Positions 16,115 to 25,103 of a stretch of 27,845 nt of DNA are shown here, in pieces. The notes under the pieces are model-generated. The model was not told the origin of the DNA. It saw only the letters and a program-made list of their open reading frames with translations, and did not search any database. The DNA lies in NCBI GenBank assembly GCA_021784835.1, contig JAJYHI010000138.1, positions 1 to 27,845 of the forward strand, written 5' to 3'. Each line of letters starts with the position of its first letter. The stretch's first letter is position 1. Position numbers and translations under genes: made by a program. Origin of the DNA: a bacterium (lineage in GTDB: Bacteria; SZUA-79; Acidulodesulfobacterales; Acidulodesulfobacteraceae).

Positions 16115-17241
16115 TTAACTACGGAAAAGTTTTTATAAGAAAATACGATACGGCGCTGTTTCTTACGGTTTTACTGTTAATATCGCTCGGCTTAGTTATG
16201 GTTTATTCCACAAGCGCGATGATTTCTATAGTTCAGTACGGCGTAAGCTATCACTTTATTTTAAGGCAGGGAATATACGTCGCTATGTCCGGATTAGCCA
16301 TATGGTTTTTAATGCGCAACGACTATCATATGCTTAAATCTTTTTATCAAATCATTTTATTCATAATAATAGTTTTAATGTTTTTAGTATTCGTTCCGCA
16401 TATAGGAATTGATGCCGGAGGTTCAAGGAGATGGATAAATTTAAGGTTTTTCAGCATACAGCCGTCCGAATTTTTAAAAATTTTTTTCATAGTTTATTTA
16501 GCTAATTTTTTGGAAAAGAGAAAGGATGCTCTCGATAAAAATCCGTATTCGTTTATTTTTATAAGCCCTTTTATATTTTTAGGATTTTTAGACTTGCTGC
16601 TCTTAAAGGAACCCGATTTCGGTACAAGTTCGATTATGTTTTTTATAACTTTTATAATGCTTTTTGCAGGCGGAGTTTCCATTTTTTATCTCATTGCGGT
16701 TGCCGCGCTCGGCGGAACAGCCGCATATTTTTTAATATTTACCGTGGCGTACAGGAGAGACAGGGTGCTTGCGTTTCTTCATCCGTTCCACGATAAAACC
16801 GGCATAGGTTTTCAGATAATACAGTCTATGTATGCTTTTGCCAGAGGCGGATTATACGGAGTAGGACTCGGAAACGGAAAAGAAAAACTTTTTTTTCTTC
16901 CGACGCCTTATTCGGATTTTATATTTTCCAGCGTAGGCGAGGAACTTGGGTTTATAGGCGTAGCCGTGTTTATACTGCTTTATCTTATTCTTGCATACAG
17001 AGGATTAAAAGTGGCGATAAATGCCCCCGACCTTTTCGGGACTTATCTTGCGTACGGCATCACGTGTCTGATTGCCCTGAGCGCATTTATAAATATCGGG
17101 GTGGTTCTCGGCGCTCTGCCCACGAAAGGACTTGCGCTTCCGTTTATCAGCTACGGAGGCAGTTCGATGTTTGCCACGTGCATCGGCATAGGAATTTTGC
17201 TCAATATATCTTCGCAGAGCATTAAGGGGAAAAATATCTGA
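16111..17241 (+). CDS. ftsW: Septal peptidoglycan polymerase FtsW
   Basis: A 376-residue SEDS-family glycosyltransferase with about ten membrane segments. It polymerises lipid II at the septum with its partner FtsI. It shows VMVYSTSA early, GSRRWINLRFFSIQPSEFLKI (split here by function: RRW and QPSE are the SEDS marks), KEPDFGT with the putative catalytic Asp, a long periplasmic loop ending in SSVGEELGFIG, and GLALPFISYGGSSM near the C-terminus. The SSVGEELG form and the location between murD and murG separate it from RodA. Confidence 0.96.
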   Translation: MINYGKVFIRKYDTALFLTVLLLISLGLVMVYSTSAMISIVQYGVSYHFILRQGIYVAMSGLAIWFLMRNDYHMLKSFYQIILFIIIVLMFLVFVPHIGIDAGGSRRWINLRFFSIQPSEFLKIFFIVYLANFLEKRKDALDKNPYSFIFISPFIFLGFLDLLLLKEPDFGTSSIMFFITFIMLFAGGVSIFYLIAVAALGGTAAYFLIFTVAYRRDRVLAFLHPFHDKTGIGFQIIQSMYAFARGGLYGVGLGNGKEKLFFLPTPYSDFIFSSVGEELGFIGVAVFILLYLILAYRGLKVAINAPDLFGTYLAYGITCLIALSAFINIGVVLGALPTKGLALPFISYGGSSMFATCIGIGILLNISSQSIKGKNI

Positions 17242-18356
17242 TGAATATCATAATCGCCGGCGGAGGAACCGGAGGACATATGTTTCCGGGAATTGCGGTT
17301 TATGAGAAATTAAAAGCGTTAGACGAAAAAACGGATATTTATTTTATCGGAACGGAGAGGGGAATAGAAAATAAAGTTAAAGACGTTTACGGTTTCAGGC
17401 TGTTGACGATAAACGTTACGGGGTTTTCGGGTAAAAATTTTATGAATAAATTAAAATCTTTAAAAAATGCTTTTTATGCGGCGAAAGATGTGAACGCCGT
17501 TTATAAAAGAGTAAAACCCGATTATTTGTTAGGGCTTGGGGGTTATATATCTTTGGTTCCCCTTGCCGTCGCAAGGTTAAGAAAAATAAAGTGCGGAGTT
17601 ATGGAGCAGAACGTCGAACCCGGACTTGCCAATAAAATTCTTGCCCTGCTCGGAATAACCGTATTTGCTTCCTTTGAAGAAACCAAGCGGCATATTCGTT
17701 TCGGCACGGTTATTACGACCGGAAATCCGGTAAGGGAAAAAATATTTAGATATGCTCTTTCGGAATCAAAAAAAGAAAAAGACTTTGCCGCGGATAAAAA
17801 TTTAAAAATATTCGTTTTCGGCGGCTCTCAGGGCGCCTCGTCCGTGAATAAGGCTGTTTTAAAGATGTTATCGGGAATGGACGATAATTTATTGCGCAAT
17901 ATACTCATCTATCATCAAACCGGTTTGCGCGACGCCGAAACGGCAGAGAATTTTTATAAAAATAATTTAAAAACCGGCGGATATGAAGTTTTTCCCTTTA
18001 CGGACAACATAGAAGATTATTACGGGTTAAGCGATATAGTTATATCGAGGGCAGGAGCGGGGACGCTGTCCGAGCTGGTTTTGTTGAGAAAGCCCGCTAT
18101 TTTAATACCGTATCCTCATGCGGCGGGCAATCATCAGGAGAAAAACGCTCTTGCGTTTTCCAAGAGCGGATGCTTCGAAGTCGTAAAAGACGACGAAAAT
18201 CTTTCTAATGAATTATTACAAAAAATTTCTAAAATATTTTATAATAGAGATTTGTTAAAATCTATGTATAATAATTTAAAAAAAATAGAGATAAAAGATT
18301 CTGCGGATGAAATAGCAGGCATAATATTAAATAAAGATAAAGGAGAGAAATTATGA
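17241..18356 (+). CDS. murG: UDP-GlcNAc:lipid I N-acetylglucosaminyltransferase
   Basis: A 371-residue GT28 glycosyltransferase bound to the inner face of the membrane that turns lipid I into lipid II. It has GGGTGGHMFPG (7-17), the lipid-contact G loop, GLGGYISLVPLAVA, EQNVEPGLANK (N-terminal domain), FGGSQGASSVNK (second G loop), and SRAGAGTLSELVLLRKPAILIPYPHAAGNHQ (UDP-GlcNAc site). It overlaps ftsW by one base (TGATG) and murC by four. Confidence 0.97.
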   Translation: MNIIIAGGGTGGHMFPGIAVYEKLKALDEKTDIYFIGTERGIENKVKDVYGFRLLTINVTGFSGKNFMNKLKSLKNAFYAAKDVNAVYKRVKPDYLLGLGGYISLVPLAVARLRKIKCGVMEQNVEPGLANKILALLGITVFASFEETKRHIRFGTVITTGNPVREKIFRYALSESKKEKDFAADKNLKIFVFGGSQGASSVNKAVLKMLSGMDDNLLRNILIYHQTGLRDAETAENFYKNNLKTGGYEVFPFTDNIEDYYGLSDIVISRAGAGTLSELVLLRKPAILIPYPHAAGNHQEKNALAFSKSGCFEVVKDDENLSNELLQKISKIFYNRDLLKSMYNNLKKIEIKDSADEIAGIILNKDKGEKL

Positions 18357-19786
18357 AAAACGGCGTCAAAAAGATTCATTTAATCGGTATCGGGGGTTCA
18401 GGCATGAGCGGGATAGCCGAAGTTCTTATAAATCTTGGTTATTCCGTTACCGGTTCGGACATAGAGTACAGCCAGACGATAGAAAAAATCGAATCTATAG
18501 GCGGCAAAGTTTTCATAGGGCATAATCCTGAAAATATAAAAGATGCAGAAGTAGTAGTATATTCGACCGCAATTTCCGAAGCCAACCCCGAACTTAACGA
18601 AGCTAAGAACAGAAAACTTACCGTTTTAAGGAGGGCGGAAATGCTTTCCGAACTTCTCTCCCTAAAAAAAGGAATTGCTATAGCCGGTTCTCACGGCAAA
18701 ACTACTACCACTTCGATGATATCGTCGATACTCGGAGAAGCGGGAGTCGACCCGACTTTCGTCGTAGGAGGCAAAATTTTCGGACTCGGTATGCATTCTA
18801 AAGTAGGCAAAGGCGAATATATGGTCGTCGAAGCCGACGAAAGCGACGGTTCATTTTTAAAATTAAAACCGGATTATTGCGTCGTCACTAATATAGACTA
18901 CGAGCATTTGTGCCATTACGGCAATATAGAAAATTTAAAGCAGTCTTTCGCCGATTTTATAAATAATATTCCATTTTTCGGATTTGCGGTTTTATGCGCA
19001 GATAATCCGCTATTAAGCTCTTTGTTTCCGGTTATAAATAAAAAATATTTTACTTACGGCATAGAACAGAAAGCGGATTATTACGCTTTGAATATATCTT
19101 TAGAGAAAAACGCATCTTCTTTCGATGCATATTCCGGCGGTAAAATGATAGGCAAATTCAAGCTGTCCGTTCCGGGAATACATAATGTTTTAAACGCTCT
19201 TTCGGCGATAGCCGCGGCTAAAGAACTCGGCATAAAAACCGAATTTATAGCAAAAGCGCTTGAAAGTTTTCACGGAGTAGAAAGAAGATTTCAGATAAAA
19301 AAATCTAACGAAAGACTTATAATCGTCGACGATTACGCCCATCATCCGGTCGAGATTGCCGCAACGCTTAAAGCCGCAAAAAACTGGAACAGGCAGATAG
19401 TCGCAGTTTTTCAGCCGCACAGATATTCCAGAATGAAAGACCTTATGGACGATTTCGTAAATTCTTTAAAAATAGCCGACTCGGTTATCATTACGGATGT
19501 TTATTCCGCGGGAGAGATTGCTATAGAAGGTATTTCGTCGATGGCGCTTTCCGAGAAAATGAAGAATAACGGATATAAAAACGTATATTACGTTCCGAAC
19601 AGAAAAGACATTAAATCTAATTTAAAAAATATGCTGAAAGGCGGAGAGATGGTAATATTCCTCGGAGCCGGCGATATAACTAAAACCTGCGACGAATTCG
19701 TTCACAGCAGGCTTAACAAAACAAGAACATTGAAAACTGTTTCTACTGCAGGTGCCGGCAATTTAAAAGAACGTATTAATTATTAA
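18353..19786 (+). CDS. murC: UDP-MurNAc:L-alanine ligase
   Basis: A 477-residue Mur ligase adding L-Ala to UDP-MurNAc, the first peptide step. It has GIGGSGMSGIAE at the N-terminus, the ATP loop GSHGKTTTT, VVEADESDGSF, NIDYEHLCHYG, GVERRFQ, DDYAHHPVEI (the MurC-specific HH motif) and QPHRYSR. AAAGGAGAG lies just before the ATG. The last 30 or so residues are an unconserved tail. There is a 26-bp gap before murB. Confidence 0.97.
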   Translation: MKNGVKKIHLIGIGGSGMSGIAEVLINLGYSVTGSDIEYSQTIEKIESIGGKVFIGHNPENIKDAEVVVYSTAISEANPELNEAKNRKLTVLRRAEMLSELLSLKKGIAIAGSHGKTTTTSMISSILGEAGVDPTFVVGGKIFGLGMHSKVGKGEYMVVEADESDGSFLKLKPDYCVVTNIDYEHLCHYGNIENLKQSFADFINNIPFFGFAVLCADNPLLSSLFPVINKKYFTYGIEQKADYYALNISLEKNASSFDAYSGGKMIGKFKLSVPGIHNVLNALSAIAAAKELGIKTEFIAKALESFHGVERRFQIKKSNERLIIVDDYAHHPVEIAATLKAAKNWNRQIVAVFQPHRYSRMKDLMDDFVNSLKIADSVIITDVYSAGEIAIEGISSMALSEKMKNNGYKNVYYVPNRKDIKSNLKNMLKGGEMVIFLGAGDITKTCDEFVHSRLNKTRTLKTVSTAGAGNLKERINY

Positions 19787-19812
19787 TATTAATAAACTGT
19801 TTCGGTATAGAT

Positions 19813-20766
19813 ATGACGGGCGCAAAAACAAAAGAAGATTTATTAAAAAAGTTGAAAGAACTGAACATCGATTTTATCGAAAATCAGGATATGTCGTCTT
19901 ATTCCTCTATTAAAACCGGAGGAAAGGCGGATTTAATACTGTTTCCAAGAAACGAAGCCGAACTTGGGCTAATAATAAAACTGACCGAAGGCGTAATATC
20001 CGAATGTTTCCGTTACGTCGTAGGCGGAGGTACGAATACGCTTTTTAAGGAAGAAAGGATATGCGTTCCGGTTATATCTTTTAAAAAATTCGATTCCTCG
20101 GTGTTGAACGTTTCTGACGATTATCAAAATTATAAGAAATGCGGGGATAAGATTTTGAGATTCGGCGCAGGGATTAATTTATCTAAAATTTTAAACTACT
20201 CCATTAGGCATAACTTAAGCGGATGCGAGTTTTTTTACGGAATTCCGGGCACTCTCGGCGGAGCCGTAAAAATGAATGCCGGTTCTAAAGAAAGTTCAGT
20301 CGGCAATATCGTAGAGGCTGTAGATATATTGGATTCAAGCGGTTCTAAATGCACCGTGCAAAAAAAAGATATGAATTTTTCATACCGCAGTTTAAATATT
20401 AACGGCATTAAAGATAACTATTGTATAACGTCGGTTTATCTTAAACTTAAGGAATCGTCCAAAGCGGAAATAACCGAAAATATTAAAATTTTTAAAGAAA
20501 GAAAATCGGGACAGCCACTTGGAGAATATTCTTTAGGGTGTATTTTTAAAAATCCGGAAGGTTTTTCTGCAGGAAAAATTATAGAGGAAATGGGATTTAA
20601 AGGCGTTTCTTTCGGCGGAGCGTCCGTTTCTCAAAAACACGCAAATTTTATAATTAATAAAGGCGGCGCAAAACCTTCCGACATTATGTTTTTAATAGAC
20701 AACATAAGGGAAAAAGCGTTAGAAAGCAAAGGGATAAAATTAGATACGGAAATAAAGATAGTGTGA
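19813..20766 (+). CDS. murB: UDP-N-acetylenolpyruvoylglucosamine reductase
   Basis: A 317-residue FAD-dependent reductase making UDP-MurNAc from the enolpyruvyl precursor. FAD-binding parts are SSIKTGGKAD (31-40), VVGGGTNTLF (69-78) and GIPGTLGGAVKMNAG (143-157). Catalytic positions are R192 in SYRSLN and E313 near the end. The expected general-acid serine of the GSxFKNP block is Cys here (C243, LGCIFKNPEG). The short length and lack of the extra loop make it type II. No clear Shine-Dalgarno is visible; it is probably read with murC. Confidence 0.96.
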   Translation: MTGAKTKEDLLKKLKELNIDFIENQDMSSYSSIKTGGKADLILFPRNEAELGLIIKLTEGVISECFRYVVGGGTNTLFKEERICVPVISFKKFDSSVLNVSDDYQNYKKCGDKILRFGAGINLSKILNYSIRHNLSGCEFFYGIPGTLGGAVKMNAGSKESSVGNIVEAVDILDSSGSKCTVQKKDMNFSYRSLNINGIKDNYCITSVYLKLKESSKAEITENIKIFKERKSGQPLGEYSLGCIFKNPEGFSAGKIIEEMGFKGVSFGGASVSQKHANFIINKGGAKPSDIMFLIDNIREKALESKGIKLDTEIKIV

Positions 20767-20772
20767 GGAGAT

Positions 20773-21708
20773 ATGCGGGAAAAATTGAAAAATTTGACGA
20801 TAGGGGTTTTGGCGGGAGGCAGGTCGGAGGAGAAGGATATCTCCGTTAAAACCGGAAACGCAGTCTTCAATGCCTTAAAATCCGGCGGATATAATGCTCT
20901 GCTGTTTGATTTGGACGAAAATTTTACGGTTAATTTAAAAAATATAGACGTCTGTTTTATTGCCCTGCACGGAACATACGGAGAGGACGGCAGGGTTCAG
21001 GGAGCGCTCGAAATACTCGGCGTCCCGTATACCGGTTCGGGCGTTCTCGCAAGCGCGCTGGCGATGGACAAGGTTAAATCGAAAGCATTGTTTAATTTTT
21101 ACGGTTTGAAAACGCCTCCGGGCATTGTAATCGAGAAGAAAAACGTCGAAAGTGCAGTAAATGAAATATCGCAAAATTTCGAACCGCCTTATTTCGTCAA
21201 ACCGAACGCTTCCGGTTCCAGCATAGGATGCTCCATAGTCGAAAGCGGCGGGTCGGTCGGGGATTTAAGAACGGCGTTAAACAATGCTTTCAATTATGAC
21301 GATGAGATATTGGTAGAAAAATATATAAAAGGAAGAGAAATTCAGTTTGCTTGGGCGTTCGGCAAGGCTTTAGGGTGCGTCGAGGTCAAGCCTAAAGATT
21401 GTTTTTATTCATATACGGCTAAATATACAAAAGGAAAGACGGAGTATTTAATAAACCCGTCTTTAACGGAACAAGAGTATAAAGCATGCGAGTCTGCCGC
21501 CGTTAAAGCCAACGAAATTATCGGATGCAGAGGGGTTACAAGGGCGGATATTATTCTTTCGGACGACGGCGCCGCATACGTTCTAGAACTCAATACGCTT
21601 CCCGGAATGACGGAACTCAGCTTAGTACCTATGATAGCGGAAAGCAAAGGCATGAGTTTTATAGAATTAATAGAAAATATAATAGAAGATGCGGTTGCAA
21701 AAAAATAA
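20773..21708 (+). CDS. ddl: D-alanine:D-alanine ligase
   Basis: A 311-residue ATP-grasp ligase producing D-Ala-D-Ala for MurF. It has GGRSEEKDISVKTG (15-28), ALHGTYGEDGRVQG, YTGSGVLASALAMDK, FVKPNASGSSIGCS (ATP-binding lysine and Ser-rich loop), EKYIKGREI, ADIILSD, and ELNTLPGMTELSLVP (Mg2+-binding Glu/Asn). The tyrosine of a VanA-type depsipeptide switch was not assessed. GAGGAG (20765-20770) is only 2 nt from ATG 20773, unusually close; TTG 20785 is a possible alternative. It overlaps ftsQ by 20 bp. Confidence 0.96.
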   Translation: MREKLKNLTIGVLAGGRSEEKDISVKTGNAVFNALKSGGYNALLFDLDENFTVNLKNIDVCFIALHGTYGEDGRVQGALEILGVPYTGSGVLASALAMDKVKSKALFNFYGLKTPPGIVIEKKNVESAVNEISQNFEPPYFVKPNASGSSIGCSIVESGGSVGDLRTALNNAFNYDDEILVEKYIKGREIQFAWAFGKALGCVEVKPKDCFYSYTAKYTKGKTEYLINPSLTEQEYKACESAAVKANEIIGCRGVTRADIILSDDGAAYVLELNTLPGMTELSLVPMIAESKGMSFIELIENIIEDAVAKK

Positions 21709-22516
21709 AAATAATATAAGACGTAAAAAAAACTTATCGCTTTATGTTTTTGCGGCTCTTATAGTAATATTTGCGGCCGGATATTCGGGATATAAATCTT
21801 ACAGCTATTTTTTTTTAAATAAAAAAGTTTTTAAACTAAAAAAAATAGAAATTATAGGAAAAAATATTTCTAATAAAGAAAAAAATAAAATAATTGCGCA
21901 GTCGGGATTATTTAAAAACGAAAATTTAATAAATATAAATTTAAAAAAGCTTTCGAGGTTGGCGGCTTCTTACAGATGGGTCAAAAACGTTACGGTTTAC
22001 AGAAAATTTCCGGACGCTATAGTAATAGTTATAAAAAAAAGGAAAATTTTTGCGATGGTAGTTTATAAGAATAAGTTATACTATGTTTCTAAAACGGGTT
22101 ACATCATTGGAAAAGCCGGCGTACATTCCGGTTACGGATACCCCGTTATTACAGGTTTGAATACTGACAATTCCGGCGTTTATTTCAAAAAATTAAAAAA
22201 AGCTTTATCTTTTTTAAAAATTTCATCGCATTCCATCCTTTCGGGGCTTAGGGGAGAAATTCACGTAGAGAAGGATGACGGAATAGCGCTTTATACGCGC
22301 AAAGGATTATGCATAAAGTTTGGAATAGGCAATTATAGAAATAAACTTAAAACGCTGAAAAAACTTTTTTTAGAAATTAACGCAATTCATATTAGATATA
22401 AAAATTATATAAATTTGGAATATAAAAACGAAGCCGTTATAAAAGTAAATAAAGGTTCGAGGGTTTTGCCGGCAGGTTATAAAGCAGAACATATTAACAG
22501 CGGTATATTTAAATAA
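21689..22516 (+). CDS. ftsQ: Cell division protein FtsQ
   Basis: A 275-residue bitopic divisome protein. It has a basic N-terminal tail, a transmembrane helix at about 16-34, a POTRA domain at about 47-117 (KLKKIEIIGKNISN ... WVKNVTVYRKFPDAIVIVIKKR) and a beta domain after it. It bridges FtsL/FtsB with early divisome proteins. It is very Lys- and Ile-rich, more AT-biased than its neighbours. It starts 20 bp inside ddl; TTG 21695 is another possible start. Confidence 0.93.
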   Translation: MRLQKNKNNIRRKKNLSLYVFAALIVIFAAGYSGYKSYSYFFLNKKVFKLKKIEIIGKNISNKEKNKIIAQSGLFKNENLININLKKLSRLAASYRWVKNVTVYRKFPDAIVIVIKKRKIFAMVVYKNKLYYVSKTGYIIGKAGVHSGYGYPVITGLNTDNSGVYFKKLKKALSFLKISSHSILSGLRGEIHVEKDDGIALYTRKGLCIKFGIGNYRNKLKTLKKLFLEINAIHIRYKNYINLEYKNEAVIKVNKGSRVLPAGYKAEHINSGIFK

Positions 22517-22540
22517 TTAAGCGTTTTTTATATATATAAC

Positions 22541-22545
22541 AGAGG
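22541..22545 (+). promoter_or_regulatory. Ribosome binding site deciding the ftsA start
   Basis: AGAGG directly abuts TTG 22546 and is 6 nt from TTG 22552. The spacing favours 22552, which drops two residues from the longer reading. Confidence 0.6.
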
Positions 22546-22551
22546 TTGAGA

Positions 22552-23787
22552 TTGGAAAAGAACGATAACATTTTCGTGGGCTTAGATATCGGGACTACAA
22601 AAGTCTGCGCTATAGTCGCCGAAGCAAAAGGCGATTCATTGGATATCATAGGCGTAGGCAGCAGCACTTCTACGGGATTAAAAAACGGAGTAGTCGTAAA
22701 TATCGAAAATACGGTAGATTCTATTGCCAAAGCCGTAGAAGATGCTGAATTAATGGCTGGCTATCAGATTCAATCCGCCACGGTCGGCATTGCGGGTTCC
22801 CATATCCGCGGTTTCAGCGGCAGGGGAATCGTAGCCGTCAAAAGCAGGGAAGTGGCACAGCAGGACGTAGAAAGGGTTTTGTCCGCGGCGAAAACCATAT
22901 CCATACCTATCGACCATGAGGTTATACATGTAATTCCGCAGGGTTTTTCCGTGGACGACCAGGACGACGTTAAAAATCCCGTCGGCATGAGCGGACTCAG
23001 GCTGGAAGCCACCGTACATATAGTTACCGCTTCAAGCATAGCCGCGCAGAATATAGTTAAATGCGTCAATAAAGCGGGAATAGACGTTTCCGAAATCGTG
23101 CTCGAACAGATAGCGTCGAGCGAAGCCGTGCTGACCGAAGACGAAAAAGAGCTCGGAGTGGCGCTTATCGATATAGGCGGCGGAACGACCGACATTGCAA
23201 TTTTTAACGGCGGAAATATAATACATACTTTCGTCATTCCTAAAGGAGGACAGAGCGTTACGAGCGACGTATCTAAGGGAACTACGACTATACCTCAGGA
23301 AGCAGAAAAAATAAAGATAAGATACGGAATAGCAAAAGAGTCTCTTGCCGGAAAAGACGAAATAATAGAAATTCCCGGATTCGGCGGCAGACCGCCTAGA
23401 CCTATATCGCGACAGCTGCTCGGCAATATTATCGAACAGAGAATGGCGGAAATTTTTACTTGGATAAGAAAAAATATCGAGAAGAACGGTCTTGAAAGCA
23501 AAATTCTTTCCGGTTACGTTATTACCGGAGGCGCGGCGTTAATAGACGGTTCGGCGGAACTTGCCGAAGAAATTTTTAACGCTCCGGTAAGAATAGGCTA
23601 TCCTTTAAACGTCGGCGGTTTGACGGACGCAGTCAGCTCTCCGGTGTATTCCACCGCCGTAGGTCTCGTGAAATATGCTTATAAAAACGGCAAGCGGAAC
23701 AAAAAATCTTTTTCTTATAAAAAAGGGGATAGTTTTATAGACGAAATAAAAAAATGGTTTTCCGATTTACTTGATTACTTTTTCTAA
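22552..23787 (+). CDS. ftsA: Cell division protein FtsA
   Basis: A 411-residue actin-family ATPase that ties FtsZ filaments to the membrane. The start is TTG 22552 (MEKNDNIFVGLD). Phosphate loops are DIGTTK (12-17) and D207-I-G-G-G-T-T-D214. The SHIRGFSGRGIVAV and HVIPQGFSVD blocks belong to the 1C domain. The C-terminus FIDEIKKWFSDLLDYFF is the amphipathic membrane-targeting helix. GYVITGGAALIDG is the adenosine motif. The gene is 35 bp from ftsQ. Confidence 0.97.
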   Translation: MEKNDNIFVGLDIGTTKVCAIVAEAKGDSLDIIGVGSSTSTGLKNGVVVNIENTVDSIAKAVEDAELMAGYQIQSATVGIAGSHIRGFSGRGIVAVKSREVAQQDVERVLSAAKTISIPIDHEVIHVIPQGFSVDDQDDVKNPVGMSGLRLEATVHIVTASSIAAQNIVKCVNKAGIDVSEIVLEQIASSEAVLTEDEKELGVALIDIGGGTTDIAIFNGGNIIHTFVIPKGGQSVTSDVSKGTTTIPQEAEKIKIRYGIAKESLAGKDEIIEIPGFGGRPPRPISRQLLGNIIEQRMAEIFTWIRKNIEKNGLESKILSGYVITGGAALIDGSAELAEEIFNAPVRIGYPLNVGGLTDAVSSPVYSTAVGLVKYAYKNGKRNKKSFSYKKGDSFIDEIKKWFSDLLDYFF

Positions 23788-23790
23788 ACT

Positions 23791-23819
23791 TTGTTATTTT
23801 TTTTTACGATATATATATT
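23791..23819 (+). promoter_or_regulatory. Possible ftsZ promoter
   Basis: TTGTTA (23791-23796), a 17-bp spacer and TATATT (23814-23819) in the 82-bp ftsA-ftsZ gap. In such AT-rich sequence this can arise by chance. Confidence 0.4.
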
Positions 23820-23822
23820 AAT

Positions 23823-23845
23823 GCAGTGACAGTTTTCGGCACTGC
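23823..23845 (+). promoter_or_regulatory. Hairpin in the ftsZ leader
   Basis: GCAGTG (23823-23828) pairs with CACTGC (23840-23845) around an 11-nt loop, 14 nt before the GGAGG of ftsZ. It lies just after the possible promoter, so it could sit at the 5' end of the mRNA and affect stability. No T tract follows, so it is not a terminator. Confidence 0.4.
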
Positions 23846-23869
23846 CACAAAATAGCGACGGAGGATATC

Positions 23870-25078
23870 ATGTTAGAATTTATCGAGAACAACGAATTGG
23901 CGGCAAAAATAAAAGTTATAGGAGTAGGCGGAGGCGGCGGAAACGCGGTTAACACAATGATTGCGGCGGGGCTTTCCGGAGCCGAGTTCATAGTCGCCAA
24001 TACCGATGCTCAGGCGCTTAAAGCAAATTTATCAAATATTAAAATTCAGCTTGGAGAACAGGTAACCAGAGGACTCGGTGCGGGGGCTAATCCGGAAGTC
24101 GGAAGAAAATCCGCTATGGAAGACAGGGAAAAGATTAAGGAACTTCTCGAAGGCTCCGATATGGTTTTTATTACAGCAGGACTCGGAGGAGGCACCGGAA
24201 CCGGCGCCGCGCCGATAATCGCCGAAATTGCAAAAGAAGTAGGGGCGCTGACCGTCGCCGTCGTTACCAAGCCTTTTATTTTTGAAGGCAACAGAAGGAT
24301 GAAACAGGCGGAAGAAGGATTGAGGGAATTAAAAAACACGGTCGATACGGTAATTACCATTCCAAATCAGAGGCTTCTCGCCGTCGCCGGTAAAAATACT
24401 TCCATGATAGACGCTTTTAAAAAAGTCGACGAGGTTCTTCTGCAGGCGGTTAAAGGCATATCCGATTTAATAAACGTTCACGGTCTTATAAACGTCGATT
24501 TTGCGGACGTTAAAACTATTATGTCCGAAATGGGCATGGCTCTTATGGGAACCGGAATAGCCCAAGGCGAAAACAGGGCATTGGAAGCCGCGCAGAAAGC
24601 CGTTTCCAGTCCTCTTTTAGAAGATATTAAAATAGAGGGTGCAAGAGGTCTCCTTATAAATATCGCAGGCGGAAAAGACATGGGTATAGCCGAGGTAAGC
24701 GAAGCCGCCGAAAAAATTAAGTCCGAAGCTCATCCTGATGCCAATATAATATTCGGAGCGGTTATAGACGACGAACTTGAAGACAGGATGATGATTACGG
24801 TTATAGCTACGGGTTTAGGCGGCGAAGCCAAGCCCGTCTCTTTAGTTTCGGTTCAGGGCGGAGCCGGTTCTCAGCAGGCGCAGGGATTAAGCCAGACCGT
24901 TAAAGCGCCGTTTTCCGAAGACGATAATACTCCGCCGGTTAAACCTGTTTCCGATACCGTCGTAAATATAAAAGAAACGCCCTCGTATATCGAAAGATTT
25001 TCCGATGTGGAAGAGGAAGTCAATTACGAGGACGACCAGTGGGATATTCCTACGTTTATGAGAAAGCAGGCGGATTAA
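23870..25078 (+). CDS. ftsZ: Cell division GTPase FtsZ
   Basis: A 402-residue tubulin homologue that forms the Z ring. GTP-binding parts are [16 protein letters not shown] (15-30), NTDAQAL and the tubulin signature GGGTGTG (106-112). The T7 loop is [12 protein letters not shown] variable linker of about 50 residues leads to the conserved tail [10 protein letters not shown], which binds FtsA. An excellent GGAGG at 23860-23864 precedes the ATG, stronger than at other dcw genes, in keeping with high FtsZ demand. Confidence 0.98.
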   Translation: MLEFIENNELAAKIKVIGVGGGGGNAVNTMIAAGLSGAEFIVANTDAQALKANLSNIKIQLGEQVTRGLGAGANPEVGRKSAMEDREKIKELLEGSDMVFITAGLGGGTGTGAAPIIAEIAKEVGALTVAVVTKPFIFEGNRRMKQAEEGLRELKNTVDTVITIPNQRLLAVAGKNTSMIDAFKKVDEVLLQAVKGISDLINVHGLINVDFADVKTIMSEMGMALMGTGIAQGENRALEAAQKAVSSPLLEDIKIEGARGLLINIAGGKDMGIAEVSEAAEKIKSEAHPDANIIFGAVIDDELEDRMMITVIATGLGGEAKPVSLVSVQGGAGSQQAQGLSQTVKAPFSEDDNTPPVKPVSDTVVNIKETPSYIERFSDVEEEVNYEDDQWDIPTFMRKQAD

Positions 25079-25103
25079 TTTAATAATATATTATATATAT
25101 TGT

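Noticed and set aside
22770..23237. A 155-codon open frame antisense to ftsA
   Set aside because: It lies wholly within the well-supported ftsA coding region, its composition is Ser/Thr/Ile-rich as expected for a shadow frame, and it has no ribosome site.
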